Positions 9,330-17,650 of a stretch of 40,011 nucleotides of DNA are shown here, piece by piece. Every line of letters begins with the position of its first letter. Position 1 is the stretch's first letter. This DNA comes from Malaciobacter halophilus (GTDB taxonomy: Bacteria > Campylobacterota > Campylobacteria > Campylobacterales > Arcobacteraceae). The stretch is taken from NCBI RefSeq assembly GCF_002837275.1, contig NZ_NXIF01000039.1, positions 1 to 40,011 of the forward strand. Reading direction: 5' to 3'. The notes beneath the pieces are model-generated. The model was given only the letters and a program-made list of their open reading frames with translations, was not told the DNA's origin and ran no database searches. The position numbers were made by a program, and so were the translations under genes.

Positions 9330-10748
9330 CTATAACTTACAATCCTTAGAATAAGTAGGATGTGTCATATTTTCAGGCTTTAAATACTCATCTAACTGCT
9401 CTTTAGAAAGAAGTTTTTTCTCTAATACAATATCATAAACACTTCTATTTGTTTCTAAAGCTTCTTTGGCAACAAGTGTTGCATTTTGGTAACCAATATA
9501 TGGATTTAATGCAGTTACTAAACCTATTGAGTTTAATACTAACTCTTTACATCTTTGTTCATTTGCAGTAATTCCATCTACACATTTAAAAGCTAATGTT
9601 TCAGAAGCATTACACATCATTGTAATAGATTGGAAAAGATTATATGCAATTATTGGCTCAAAAACATTTAATTGTAACTGCCCTCCTTCACTAGCAAGTG
9701 AAATTGTTATATCATGTCCAATTACTTGAAAGGCTACTTGATTTACTACTTCTGGAATTACAGGATTTACTTTTCCTGGCATAATTGAACTTCCAGGTTG
9801 CATTTTTGGAAGATTGATTTCATTTATTCCTGTTCTTGGACCACTACTTAAAAGTCTTAAGTCATTGCAAATCTTAGATATTTTTGTTGCAATTGATTTC
9901 ATTACCCCTGAAACTTGAACAAAAGTCGAAGTGTCTTGTGTTGCTTTAACTAAATCGCATGCAGTAACAAAAGGTCTATTTGTAACCTCTTCAAGTTTCT
10001 CTTTTACTAAACCTGCATATTTTGAATCAGTATTAATACCTGTACCAATTGCCGTTGCACCTAAGTTCATTTGAGCAACAATTCTTTTAGTCATTTCAAT
10101 AGCACTAATATCATCTTCTATCATAAGTCCAAAAGAGTTAAACTCTTGACCTAAAGTCATTGGTACTGCATCTTGAAGTTGAGTTCTTCCCATTTTTATA
10201 ATGTCATTAAACTCTTTTGCTTTACTAAAAAATGAATCTTTCAAAATTTGCATTTTATTTTGTAATTTACAAAGATATTCATATAAAGCCAATCTTACTG
10301 CTGTTGGATAAACATCATTTGTAGATTGTGACATATTTACATGATTATTTGGATGTAAAATATCATATCTTCCTTTTTCATACCCCATAATTTCCAATGC
10401 AACATTTGTTATTACTTCATTTGCATTCATATTTGTTGAAGTCCCTGCCCCACCTTGGATAACATCAACAATAAACTGGTCATGATATTTCTTAGCAACT
10501 ATTTCATCACAAGCACTACAAATTGCATCACAAAGTTTATCATCAAGTAAACCTAATTCATTATTTGCCATTGCACAAGCTTTTTTAACTTGAGCTAACG
10601 CTCTAATAAGTTTAGGAAATTGTGATAAATTTACTTTTGAAATTGAGAAATTATCTTTAGCTCTTAAAGTTTGAATACCATAATAGCTATCCATACTAAT
10701 TCTTTTTTCCCCTAATAAGTCATGTTCAATTCTATACTCTTTTGCCAT
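9330..10748 (-). CDS. aspA: Aspartate ammonia-lyase
   Basis: A 472-residue class II fumarase/aspartase protein. The family signature GSSIMPGKVNP lies near residues 317-327, with the flexible catalytic loop serine in GSSIMPG. The opening RIEHDLLGEK and QDTSTFVQVSG motifs fit aspartase rather than fumarase or argininosuccinate lyase. The enzyme deaminates L-aspartate to fumarate and ammonia, feeding fumarate respiration and the TCA cycle, a main route of amino acid catabolism in Campylobacterota. The frame is open 20 codons further upstream, but I chose the ATG at 10748: it has AAGGA at proper spacing and MAKEYRIEHD matches the family start. The upstream part overlaps its likely promoter. Confidence 0.93.
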   Translation of the reverse strand: MAKEYRIEHDLLGEKRISMDSYYGIQTLRAKDNFSISKVNLSQFPKLIRALAQVKKACAMANNELGLLDDKLCDAICSACDEIVAKKYHDQFIVDVIQGGAGTSTNMNANEVITNVALEIMGYEKGRYDILHPNNHVNMSQSTNDVYPTAVRLALYEYLCKLQNKMQILKDSFFSKAKEFNDIIKMGRTQLQDAVPMTLGQEFNSFGLMIEDDISAIEMTKRIVAQMNLGATAIGTGINTDSKYAGLVKEKLEEVTNRPFVTACDLVKATQDTSTFVQVSGVMKSIATKISKICNDLRLLSSGPRTGINEINLPKMQPGSSIMPGKVNPVIPEVVNQVAFQVIGHDITISLASEGGQLQLNVFEPIIAYNLFQSITMMCNASETLAFKCVDGITANEQRCKELVLNSIGLVTALNPYIGYQNATLVAKEALETNRSVYDIVLEKKLLSKEQLDEYLKPENMTHPTYSKDCKL

Positions 10749-10779
10749 AAAAATATCCTTTTTATTCGTAATCAATAAC

Positions 10780-10785
10780 ATTATA
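10780..10785 (-). promoter_or_regulatory. -10 box for aspA
   Basis: TATAAT on the minus strand in context AATTATAATGTT, about 30 bp before the chosen aspA ATG. It supports the shorter start, because the longer open frame would begin upstream of this promoter. Confidence 0.5.
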
Positions 10786-10847
10786 ATTGTACAATACTTT
10801 AGAAACAATTTGTCAAACTAATTAAAACAATGTTTAAGAATTTTTGA

Positions 10848-10853
10848 TATAAT
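10848..10853 (+). promoter_or_regulatory. -10 box abutting the M23 peptidase start
   Basis: TATAAT ends six bases before the ATG at 10860 and there is no Shine-Dalgarno. Transcription would be expected to begin at or within a base or two of the A of the start codon, which suggests a leaderless mRNA. Confidence 0.45.
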
Positions 10854-10859
10854 CCTTTC

Positions 10860-11732
10860 ATGATGAAAAAAGTAGCAATATTATTAACCCTAATTATTAG
10901 TTTTTTAAGTTCAAATGAACTAAAACTAAATTTTGAACCTAAAACAATTACAAATGCTCAAACTGCACTTTTGCATCTAAATGCAAAAAATATTAAAGAG
11001 CCAAAATTAACTGTTTTAGATGAGAAAAAAACAAATATAGAGTTTTTTAAAAACCCCTTTAAAGAAGATAGTTTCTATGCTTTAATTCCTGTTTCTTATT
11101 ATAAAAAAATAGAAGATTATAAAGTTATAGTTTCATACTTAAAAGATGGCAAAAAAGTTTTTAATTCAACATATTTAAAATTAAAAAATGGAACTTATAA
11201 AAGTGAAGTCATAAATGTTAAAAGTTCAAAAGTTACTTTAAATAAAAAAGATAAACTAAGAACAAAAAAAGAGTATCAAGAGGCTATGAACATTTATAAT
11301 ACAACAACAAAAAAGCTTCTTTGGCACAAAGATTTCATATATCCGTTAAACAGTAAAATTACAAGTGAATTTGGAACAAAAAGAGTTTATAATAACAAAA
11401 TAAAAAGTTATCATAGTGGTACAGACTTTAGAGCTGCTGTTGGAACAAAAATCAAAGCAGCAAATGATGGTGTTGTAGTATTAGCAAAACATAGATTTTA
11501 TGCGGGTAATTCTATTATTATTGACCATGGCCATGGAGTTTATACTTGTTATTATCATTTAAGTAAGATGAATTTTAAAGAAAATGATAAAGTAAAAAGA
11601 GGTGATATTATTGGTCTTAGTGGAAATACAGGAAGAGTTACAGGACCGCACTTACACTTTAGTGCAAGAGTGAACTCAGTACAAGTTGATCCTATGCAAC
11701 TTATTACAATTTTAAACAAAATAAACAATTAA
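10860..11732 (+). CDS. M23-family zinc peptidase (LytM-like, periplasmic)
   Basis: A 290-residue protein with a signal peptide (about 1-19, MMKKVAILLTLIISFLSS), an N-terminal beta-rich region, and a C-terminal M23/LytM domain (about 155-285). Metal ligands are visible: H185 and D189 in HSGTD, and H264-L-H266 in GPHLHF; a further conserved His is in YYHLS. Such enzymes cut peptidoglycan cross-links; in Campylobacterota related Csd/Pgp proteins shape the cell. Which cross-link is cut is unknown. Two ATG codons lie in tandem; the first is taken. No ribosome binding site is visible, and TATAAT sits just upstream, so it may be translated from a leaderless message. It diverges from aspA. Confidence 0.85.
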   Translation: MMKKVAILLTLIISFLSSNELKLNFEPKTITNAQTALLHLNAKNIKEPKLTVLDEKKTNIEFFKNPFKEDSFYALIPVSYYKKIEDYKVIVSYLKDGKKVFNSTYLKLKNGTYKSEVINVKSSKVTLNKKDKLRTKKEYQEAMNIYNTTTKKLLWHKDFIYPLNSKITSEFGTKRVYNNKIKSYHSGTDFRAAVGTKIKAANDGVVVLAKHRFYAGNSIIIDHGHGVYTCYYHLSKMNFKENDKVKRGDIIGLSGNTGRVTGPHLHFSARVNSVQVDPMQLITILNKINN

Positions 11733-11812
11733 TAAGTTAAAAATAATGTTTTACCTAAGTTTTTACTAATTTTTTATATAATCACGTTCACACACAAAAC
11801 AAGGAAATAAAA

Positions 11813-12592
11813 TTGAAAAAGTATGCGCTGATTTTAACTCTATTTTCACTACTGTATTCCTGTAATGCAAAAGAGCTTAATAATGAAAATATTGTTAATA
11901 CTAATAGTTCTTATATGGCATTTGAGGACATTTCAAGTGAGTTTGATAAAAACACTCCTAAACAAAATGAATTTGATCCACTAAGTGGTTATAATAGAGC
12001 AATGACTTCTTTTAATGATGGCTTTTATTTACATGTTTCAAAGCCTGTTGTATCAACATATAAAGAAGTAGTTCATCCAAATATTAGAACAGGTATTTCT
12101 AATTTTTTTACAAACCTAGGTTTTCCAATTAGATTTCTAAATAATTTATTGCAGTTTAAGTTCCAAAACTCATGGGAAGAGTTACAATTATTTGTATTAA
12201 ATACTACTTTTGGAGTTGCTGGTTTAATTGATGTAGCAAAACAGAATAACTTTGATATAAAACATCATGATGAAGATTTTGGACAAACTCTTGCAACTTG
12301 GGGAGTAGGAGAAGGTTTTCACATAGTATTACCATTTTTAGGCCCTTCTAACTTAAGAGATACTTTTGCTTTTTTTGTTGATGATTATGTTAATCCTTTA
12401 AGAAAAGGTGATACGTCATACTATTTAGCTGATTCTCAAGAAGAGTCTTTAGGTTTAAGAACATTTAAGATTATGAATAACTCATCTTTTACTCTTGATG
12501 TATATGAAAAAGTTAGAAAAGATGCAATTGATTTATATCCATACTTAAAAGACTTACACAGACAACAAAGAGAAAGACAAATAAAGGAATAG
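11813..12592 (+). CDS. mlaA: MlaA/VacJ outer-membrane lipid-asymmetry lipoprotein
   Basis: A 259-residue MlaA (VacJ) protein: lipoprotein signal with Cys after LLYS (LYSC, residue 17), then the family block DPLSGYNRAMTSFND, the central NNLLQ-KFQNSWEELQLFVLNTTFGVAGLID, and DFGQTLATWGVGEGFHIVLPFLGPSNLRD. MlaA sits in the outer membrane and removes mislocalised phospholipid from the outer leaflet, passing it to MlaC. The start is TTG with AAGGA at 11801. It is the first gene of an operon with mlaC (1 bp gap) and an RND-family transporter, an order also known from Campylobacter jejuni (Cj1371-Cj1373). Confidence 0.92.
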   Translation: MKKYALILTLFSLLYSCNAKELNNENIVNTNSSYMAFEDISSEFDKNTPKQNEFDPLSGYNRAMTSFNDGFYLHVSKPVVSTYKEVVHPNIRTGISNFFTNLGFPIRFLNNLLQFKFQNSWEELQLFVLNTTFGVAGLIDVAKQNNFDIKHHDEDFGQTLATWGVGEGFHIVLPFLGPSNLRDTFAFFVDDYVNPLRKGDTSYYLADSQEESLGLRTFKIMNNSSFTLDVYEKVRKDAIDLYPYLKDLHRQQRERQIKE

Positions 12593-12593
12593 A

Positions 12594-13172
12594 ATGTTAA
12601 AAAAGTTACTATTAATTGTACTTTTAACTAGTTACACTTTTGCAATGCCAAAAGAACAGATTGTAGAAGAGATGACTAAAAGTATTCATAAAGTAATTGA
12701 TATACTTAAAAATAAACAGCTTCCAAAGAAGACTAAAGGTGAGCAAATAATTAAAGTAATGGATAGCTCATTTGATTATAAAATTATGGCTATGCTTTCT
12801 CTTGGGAAAGAGTGGAGAACTATTTCAAATGAACAAAAAATAAATTTTGCTAAAGCTTTTGAAAATAGACTAAAAGAGTCATATATTGATAAACTTGATT
12901 TATATAATAATCAAGAGATAAAAATTGATGAATTAGAGGAAGTAAAAGCAAGACTTATTTTAAAAACAACTTTAATTGGAGAAAAAGAGAATTTTGCTAT
13001 TGATTATAAATTTTATGAAAATAGAAAAAATAAACAGTGGTACATTTATGATGTAAGTATTGCTAAAGTAAGTATAATTCAAACATATAGAAATCAATTT
13101 ACTCAATACTTAAAAAATAAATCAATTGATGATTTAATAAACTACTTAAATACTAAAAATAATCAAGCATGA
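12594..13172 (+). CDS. mlaC: MlaC/Ttg2D-family periplasmic phospholipid-binding protein
   Basis: A 192-residue protein with a cleavable signal peptide (ending near TFAMPK) and an MlaC-type domain: MDSSFDYKIMAMLSLGKEWRTIS, then NEQKINFAKAFENRLKESY and the C-terminal WYIYDVSIAKVSIIQTYRNQF, all family hallmarks. MlaC ferries phospholipid through the periplasm between MlaA and an inner-membrane partner. It starts one base after the mlaA stop and overlaps the RND gene by four bases (ATGA), so the three are translationally coupled. No mlaFEDB ABC transporter genes are in the window, which makes the RND protein the likely inner-membrane partner. Confidence 0.88.
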   Translation: MLKKLLLIVLLTSYTFAMPKEQIVEEMTKSIHKVIDILKNKQLPKKTKGEQIIKVMDSSFDYKIMAMLSLGKEWRTISNEQKINFAKAFENRLKESYIDKLDLYNNQEIKIDELEEVKARLILKTTLIGEKENFAIDYKFYENRKNKQWYIYDVSIAKVSIIQTYRNQFTQYLKNKSIDDLINYLNTKNNQA

Positions 13173-15655
13173 TAAAAAGATTTTATACAAACTTTTTATT
13201 CGTACATCCTAAAAAAGTAATATTATCAGTATTTTTGATAATATGCTTTTTAGGATACTTTGCAACAAAACTTGAGATTGATGCTTCAGCAGAAACTCTT
13301 CTTTTAGAAAATGATAAAGATTTAGCTTTTTCAAGGGAAGTTTCAAAAAACTATGAAACACAAGATATTTTAGTAATTACTTTTACTCCAAATAGCTCTA
13401 TTCTTTCAAATGAAAGTTTAAATACTATAAAACAGTTAAGTGAGCAAATAAATAAATTAGATTTTACACAAAGTATTACATCTGTTTTAAATGTACCTTT
13501 ACTGCAATCTCCCACAAGACCTATTCAAGAGTTAGTTGATGAAGTAAAAACCATACAAAATAGTAAAACTTTTGATAAAAAGTTAGTAAAAAAAGAGTTT
13601 TTAAACTCTGCTTTATATAAAAATAGTTTAGTTAGTAGCGATTTTAAAACTACTGCTATTGTTGTAAATCTAAAAAGAGATGAAAAGTTTTTTGATTTAG
13701 TTGAGAAAAGAAATGCCCTATTAAAGTTAAAAAATAGTAATAAAGCTTCAAATGAAGATTTAGAAAAACTACAAAATGTATCTTTAGAGTTTAAATCTTA
13801 TAGAGATTCTCAAAGAGAAGCCAATGCTAAATATATTCAAAACATAAGAGATATACTAAAAGAGTATGAAAACAAAGGAACACTATTTTTAGGTGGCGTT
13901 AATATGATTGCCACAGATATAATCAGTTTTGTAAAAAATGACTTAGTAATTTATGGCTCAACATTGATAATACTTTTAATAGCAATTTTATGGATAATCT
14001 TTAGACAGTTTAGATGGGTTGCTTTATCTGTATTGATTTGTAGTTTATCAGTAGTAGCAACAAGCGGTATGTTAGGACTTTTTGGCTGGGAAGTTACTGT
14101 TATTTCATCTAATTTTATCTCTTTACAACTAATTATTACAATATCTATTGTTCTTCACTTAATTGTAAGATATAGAGAGCTTAGTTCTATTTATAAAAAC
14201 TCTTCACAAACTAAATTAGTTTTAAATACAATGCTTTCAAAATTAAGTCCATCTTTTTTTGCAATAATTACAACAATAGCTGGTTTTAGTTCATTACTTC
14301 TTTCAAATATTCAACCTGTAATGAATCTTGGTTGGATGATGAGTGCAGGTATTGCAATCTCTTTATTTATAGCATTTTTAGTTTTTCCTGCTGTATTAAT
14401 ACTTTTAAATAAAACAGTAGTAAATAAAAGCTTTGAAAACAACCTACATTTCATTGATTTATGTATAAAAATAGTTAAACATAAAGGTAATAAAGTTTTA
14501 ATAGCAAGTGTTGTATTAATCGCTTTTTCACTAACAGGAGCCTCTTTACTTTTAGTTGAAAATAGTTTTATCTCCTACTTTAAAAAAGATACTGAAATTT
14601 ATCAAAGTATGGAAGTAATTGATAAGAAACTTGGTGGTACAACGCCTTTAGATATTATAATTGATTTTAATTTAACAACAAAAGAAGAGAAAAAAACACC
14701 AAAAGATGAATCAAGTGAAGATATGTTCGCTTCATTTGAAGATGAATTCAATAGTTCAGCAAATGAGGCTCAATACTGGTTTACAAATCATAGAATGAAT
14801 ATTATTACAAAAGTTCATGACTATTTAAATAGTTTAGAACATGTGGGAAAAGTTCAATCTTTAGCTACAATGTTAAAAGTGGGTAAAGCCTTAAATGATA
14901 ATAAAGAGCTTGACTCTTTTAATTTAGCATTATTATATAACAATCTTCCAAAAGAGTATAAAGCTTTAATTTTAGATCCATATATAAATATAAAAAAAGA
15001 CCAAGCAAGAGTTACTTTAAGAATAATTGATTCTGATAAAGATTTAAGAAGAGATGAATTATTAAAAAAAATAAAAACAGATTTAAATACTATTATAAAA
15101 GATGATAGTGTAGAAATAAGACTTTCAAATCTTATGGTTTTATACAATAATATGCTTCAATCACTTTTTGACTCTCAAGTTAAAACTTTAGGTTTTGTAA
15201 TCTTAACTTTATTTATAATGTTTTTAATTCTATTTAGATCACTTAGTATTGCAACAATTGCAATATTAGCAAATATTGTTCCAATTTCAATTATTTTTGG
15301 AATTATGGGATGGTTAGAAATACCACTTGATATTATGACTATTACAATTGCAGCTATTTCAATAGGTATTGGAGTTGATGATACAATTCACTACATACAT
15401 AGATTTAAAGAAGAGTTTAAAAAAGACCATAATTATATAAATGCAATGCAAAGAGCTCATAAATCAATTGGTTTTGCCATGCTTTATACTTCAGTTGCTG
15501 TTATGGTAGGTTTTTCAATCTTAGTTTTATCAAACTTAATTCCAACTATATATTTTGGAATTTTAACTGTTATAGTTATGGCAACAATCTTATCATCTGC
15601 ACTACTTCTTCTTCCAAGATTACTTATACTATTTAGACCTTACTCTAAGGTTTAA
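13169..15655 (+). CDS. RND-superfamily (MMPL/HpnN-like) lipid transporter
   Basis: An 828-residue inner-membrane protein with the RND double layout: TM1, a large periplasmic loop (about 40-245), five helices (about 250-410), TM7 near 435, a second loop and five helices (about 670-820). The signature GIGVDDTIHYIHRF in the second half marks the sterol-sensing/MMPL-type family, close to HpnN and to C. jejuni Cj1373. Members move lipids or hopanoids using the proton gradient. The ATGA overlap with mlaC and the mlaA-mlaC-RND order argue that it energises MlaA/MlaC lipid traffic. Direction of transport is not known. The second loop carries an acidic stretch (KDESSEDMFASFEDEF) not typical of core RND loops. 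Confidence 0.85.
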   Translation: MIKRFYTNFLFVHPKKVILSVFLIICFLGYFATKLEIDASAETLLLENDKDLAFSREVSKNYETQDILVITFTPNSSILSNESLNTIKQLSEQINKLDFTQSITSVLNVPLLQSPTRPIQELVDEVKTIQNSKTFDKKLVKKEFLNSALYKNSLVSSDFKTTAIVVNLKRDEKFFDLVEKRNALLKLKNSNKASNEDLEKLQNVSLEFKSYRDSQREANAKYIQNIRDILKEYENKGTLFLGGVNMIATDIISFVKNDLVIYGSTLIILLIAILWIIFRQFRWVALSVLICSLSVVATSGMLGLFGWEVTVISSNFISLQLIITISIVLHLIVRYRELSSIYKNSSQTKLVLNTMLSKLSPSFFAIITTIAGFSSLLLSNIQPVMNLGWMMSAGIAISLFIAFLVFPAVLILLNKTVVNKSFENNLHFIDLCIKIVKHKGNKVLIASVVLIAFSLTGASLLLVENSFISYFKKDTEIYQSMEVIDKKLGGTTPLDIIIDFNLTTKEEKKTPKDESSEDMFASFEDEFNSSANEAQYWFTNHRMNIITKVHDYLNSLEHVGKVQSLATMLKVGKALNDNKELDSFNLALLYNNLPKEYKALILDPYINIKKDQARVTLRIIDSDKDLRRDELLKKIKTDLNTIIKDDSVEIRLSNLMVLYNNMLQSLFDSQVKTLGFVILTLFIMFLILFRSLSIATIAILANIVPISIIFGIMGWLEIPLDIMTITIAAISIGIGVDDTIHYIHRFKEEFKKDHNYINAMQRAHKSIGFAMLYTSVAVMVGFSILVLSNLIPTIYFGILTVIVMATILSSALLLLPRLLILFRPYSKV

Positions 15656-15679
15656 ATAGTATCTTATAAAAGGTTTTAT

Positions 15680-16243
15680 GTGAAAATAGCAATATATTGT
15701 GGTTCAAGTTTTGGAAATAATGAAATTTATTCAAAAAGAGCAATTGAAGTTGCAAAAGCACTAGCCAAACATAAACTAGATATGGTTTATGGAGGAAGTG
15801 TTTCTGGTCTTATGGGAATTATTTCAAATGAAGCTTTAAAAAATGGTGTGAAAGTAACAGGAGTTATAACACATACTTTAGAAAGTAAAGAGATTTCAAA
15901 TAAGAATTTAAAAGAGTTATACAAAGTTAATACGATAAGAGAAAGAAAAGCACTAATGGAGTCTTTAAGTGATTCTTTTATAGCAATGCCTGGAGGATAT
16001 GGTACTTTTGAGGAGATATTTGAAGTAATCTCAAATACTCAAATGGGAGAACATAAAAAACCTTGTGCCTTTTATAACATAAATGGATACTATGACAAAC
16101 TTTTGCAATTTTTGTACTCATGTAGTAAAGAAGGATTTTTTCATAAAAAATATGTTGATATGTTAATTGTTTCTAATAATATCGAAGAAATAATTGAAAA
16201 AATCAAGCAATATAAAGCTCCTAATGCAAAATGGGAATCATAA
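15680..16243 (+). CDS. LOG-family protein (TIGR00730, nucleotide 5'-monophosphate phosphoribohydrolase)
   Basis: A 187-residue Rossmann-type protein with the LOG signature PGGYGTFEE and the preceding YGGSVSGLMGIIS glycine-rich segment. Family enzymes cleave the N-glycosidic bond of cytokinin riboside 5'-monophosphate or of other nucleotide monophosphates, releasing the base and ribose-5-phosphate. In bacteria the natural substrate is often unknown. Start is GTG; the ATG two bases earlier is out of frame and meets a stop at once. An AAAGG motif precedes the GTG. It lies 24 bp behind the RND gene, probably the last gene of the mla operon by read-through, with the strong hairpin at 16366-16393 as the next terminator. 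Confidence 0.85.
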   Translation: MKIAIYCGSSFGNNEIYSKRAIEVAKALAKHKLDMVYGGSVSGLMGIISNEALKNGVKVTGVITHTLESKEISNKNLKELYKVNTIRERKALMESLSDSFIAMPGGYGTFEEIFEVISNTQMGEHKKPCAFYNINGYYDKLLQFLYSCSKEGFFHKKYVDMLIVSNNIEEIIEKIKQYKAPNAKWES

Positions 16244-16245
16244 TT

Positions 16246-16281
16246 AATATTTCATTAATGTTCTGTAAATATTTCATTAAT
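16246..16281 (+). repeat. Two 14-bp direct repeats, 22 bp apart
   Basis: AATATTTCATTAAT occurs exactly at 16246-16259 and again at 16268-16281. A start-to-start distance of 22 bp is two helical turns, as expected for a pair of protein sites on one DNA face. The second copy covers the -35 position of the TACAAT promoter at 16292-16297. Confidence 0.65.
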
Positions 16282-16291
16282 ATTGAATAGA

Positions 16292-16297
16292 TACAAT
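16292..16297 (+). promoter_or_regulatory. -10 box of the possible small RNA
   Basis: TACAAT in context GATACAATTC, just downstream of the two 14-bp direct repeats. A predicted start of transcription would be near 16304. Confidence 0.35.
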
Positions 16298-16303
16298 TCT
16301 TTT

Positions 16304-16393
16304 ACAAATATACTGACCAATCACAGTATATTCTCTCCTTGATAAATGATATTAATTTTTTATTCAAAAGAGGCTATTTGCCTCTTTTTTTCT
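16304..16393 (+). ncRNA. Possible small regulatory RNA
   Basis: The segment is flanked by a promoter-like TACAAT and a strong intrinsic terminator and codes for nothing convincing. It folds as: hairpin 1 with perfect arms ATATACTG (16308-16315) and CAGTATAT (16324-16331), loop ACCAATCA; an unpaired pyrimidine stretch TCTCTCCTTG (16332-16341); and the terminator hairpin at 16366. The pyrimidine stretch is complementary to Shine-Dalgarno sequences, as in several known bacterial small RNAs. No known RNA family was recognised. It could instead be only the 3' untranslated end of the upstream LOG gene. Confidence 0.4.
16366..16393 (+). terminator. Intrinsic terminator
   Basis: Perfect 9-bp stem, AAAAGAGGC (16366-16374) and GCCTCTTTT (16380-16388), loop TATTT, followed by a T-rich run. 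It is the best rho-independent terminator in the window and ends either the mla-LOG transcript or the possible small RNA. Confidence 0.8.
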
Positions 16394-16502
16394 TTTCACT
16401 AAAAATTTTCTTTTAATAACATATGTTAAGAAATTTCACATATTTTTTATTTAATTTACAAAATAAGTTAAAAAAGAAGAAAATAAATAAATAGTGTATA
16501 TA

Positions 16503-16970
16503 ATGAAAATGAACAAATATTCATTAAATTTATTTGATTGTCCTAGTATAGAGGAAATTATGAAAAAACTAGATAATATACAAACTCAATTATTACTAAC
16601 AAACCTTGATGAAGAAGGTAAACTATCTTGCTTAAAAGCTTTTAAAGTAGCTAGACTTATAGGAATGAAGCCAAGAGATATGGCTAAAATTGCAAAAAAT
16701 ATGAATATAGAAATAACTAATTGTGAATTAGGTGTATTTGGAAAACTAAAATTCTCTGATATGCATGATGATATATATAATTCATTGAAAAGAAATACAA
16801 AAGATAATAAAAAAGTTGAATGTGAGATAGCATGGAAAGAGGCACAAAATAAAGGTGCTACTTTAAAAAAAGTAGGTTCAACTATTAAAAATTCAGATAT
16901 AAAAGTAACACATTGTCAACTTGGATGTTTTTATGATGAAGAGTATGAATCTTTTGAGAATAAAACATAA
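16503..16970 (+). CDS. Unknown protein with a duplicated Cys-x30-Cys unit
   Basis: I do not recognise this 155-residue protein. It contains two diverged copies of one unit. Copy 1 runs from C43 to about residue 80 and copy 2 from C107 to about 144. Each starts with a Cys followed by an A-rich helix, has a basic/hydrophobic helix-turn-helix-like middle, and ends with I-x-T/V-x-C-x-LG-x-F. The Cys-to-Cys spacing is 31 residues in both (C43-C74, C107-C138). A GTG nine bases upstream is an alternative start, and a second ATG at 16509 is possible because TATAAT at 16499-16504 lies directly before it. The stop overlaps the HAD gene start by one base (TAATG), so the two are probably coupled. Confidence 0.65.
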   Translation: MKMNKYSLNLFDCPSIEEIMKKLDNIQTQLLLTNLDEEGKLSCLKAFKVARLIGMKPRDMAKIAKNMNIEITNCELGVFGKLKFSDMHDDIYNSLKRNTKDNKKVECEIAWKEAQNKGATLKKVGSTIKNSDIKVTHCQLGCFYDEEYESFENKT

Positions 16971-17608
16971 TGAAAGAGAAAAAAGAGTTTATTCTATTTG
17001 ATAATGATGGAGTTTTAGTTGAAACTGAGATGTGGTATTACCAAGCAAATTATGATATTTTAAAAACTATTGGAATAACTTTAGAGTTTGATACTTATCA
17101 AGAGATTATGATAAGAGGTGGAACTGCTTGGGAATTAGCTTTACATAAAGGTATAAAAAAGAGTCAAGTAGATAAGTTAAGAGAAAAAAGAGACAAACTG
17201 TATCAACACTTTATCCAAACAAAAGATATAACTATAAACGGCGTAATACAAACTCTTGAAGAGCTAAGTAAAAGATATAAAATGGCAATAATTACAACAG
17301 CAAGAAGAGTTGATTTTGAATTAATTCATAAAAATAGAAATATTGTTGATTTTATGGAGTTTACTTTATGTGTAGAAGAGTATGAAAAAGCAAAACCTCA
17401 CCCTGCTCCTTATCTAGCTGGATTAAAAAAATTTAATACTACTTCTAACAAAGCGATTATAGTTGAAGATAGCCAAAGAGGTTTAGATTCTGCATATGCT
17501 GCAAATATTGATTGTATAATTGTAAAAAATGAGTTTACCAAAAGTCACAACTTTGAAAAAGCTAAGCATTTTATAGATAAATTCGAAGATTTAAAAAAAC
17601 TTTTGTAG
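16970..17608 (+). CDS. HAD-superfamily hydrolase, subfamily IA (phosphatase/phosphoglucomutase-like)
   Basis: A 212-residue HAD protein with motif I FDNDGVLVETE (nucleophile D11, acid/base D13), a helical cap domain (about 17-85), motif II with IITTARR, motif III K near KAKPHPAPY, and motif IV IVEDSQRG. It is closest in layout to beta-phosphoglucomutase/GPH-type phosphatases, which remove phosphate from small sugars or phosphoglycolate in the cytoplasm. The substrate is not defined. It begins at the overlapping TAATG of the Cys-repeat gene, indicating an operon with it. Confidence 0.85.
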   Translation: MKEKKEFILFDNDGVLVETEMWYYQANYDILKTIGITLEFDTYQEIMIRGGTAWELALHKGIKKSQVDKLREKRDKLYQHFIQTKDITINGVIQTLEELSKRYKMAIITTARRVDFELIHKNRNIVDFMEFTLCVEEYEKAKPHPAPYLAGLKKFNTTSNKAIIVEDSQRGLDSAYAANIDCIIVKNEFTKSHNFEKAKHFIDKFEDLKKLL

Positions 17609-17650
17609 TTTTGTGATAAAATCTTAGAACTACAAAAAAAAGAGTTTAAG

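Noticed and set aside
10749-10808. Longer N-terminus for aspA
   Set aside because: The 20 added codons overlap the likely -10 box and are not found in aspartases; the ATG at 10748 has a proper SD.
16348-16404. An 18-codon open frame overlapping the terminator hairpin
   Set aside because: There is no Shine-Dalgarno, and the frame runs through the hairpin and T-run, so a real peptide is unlikely.
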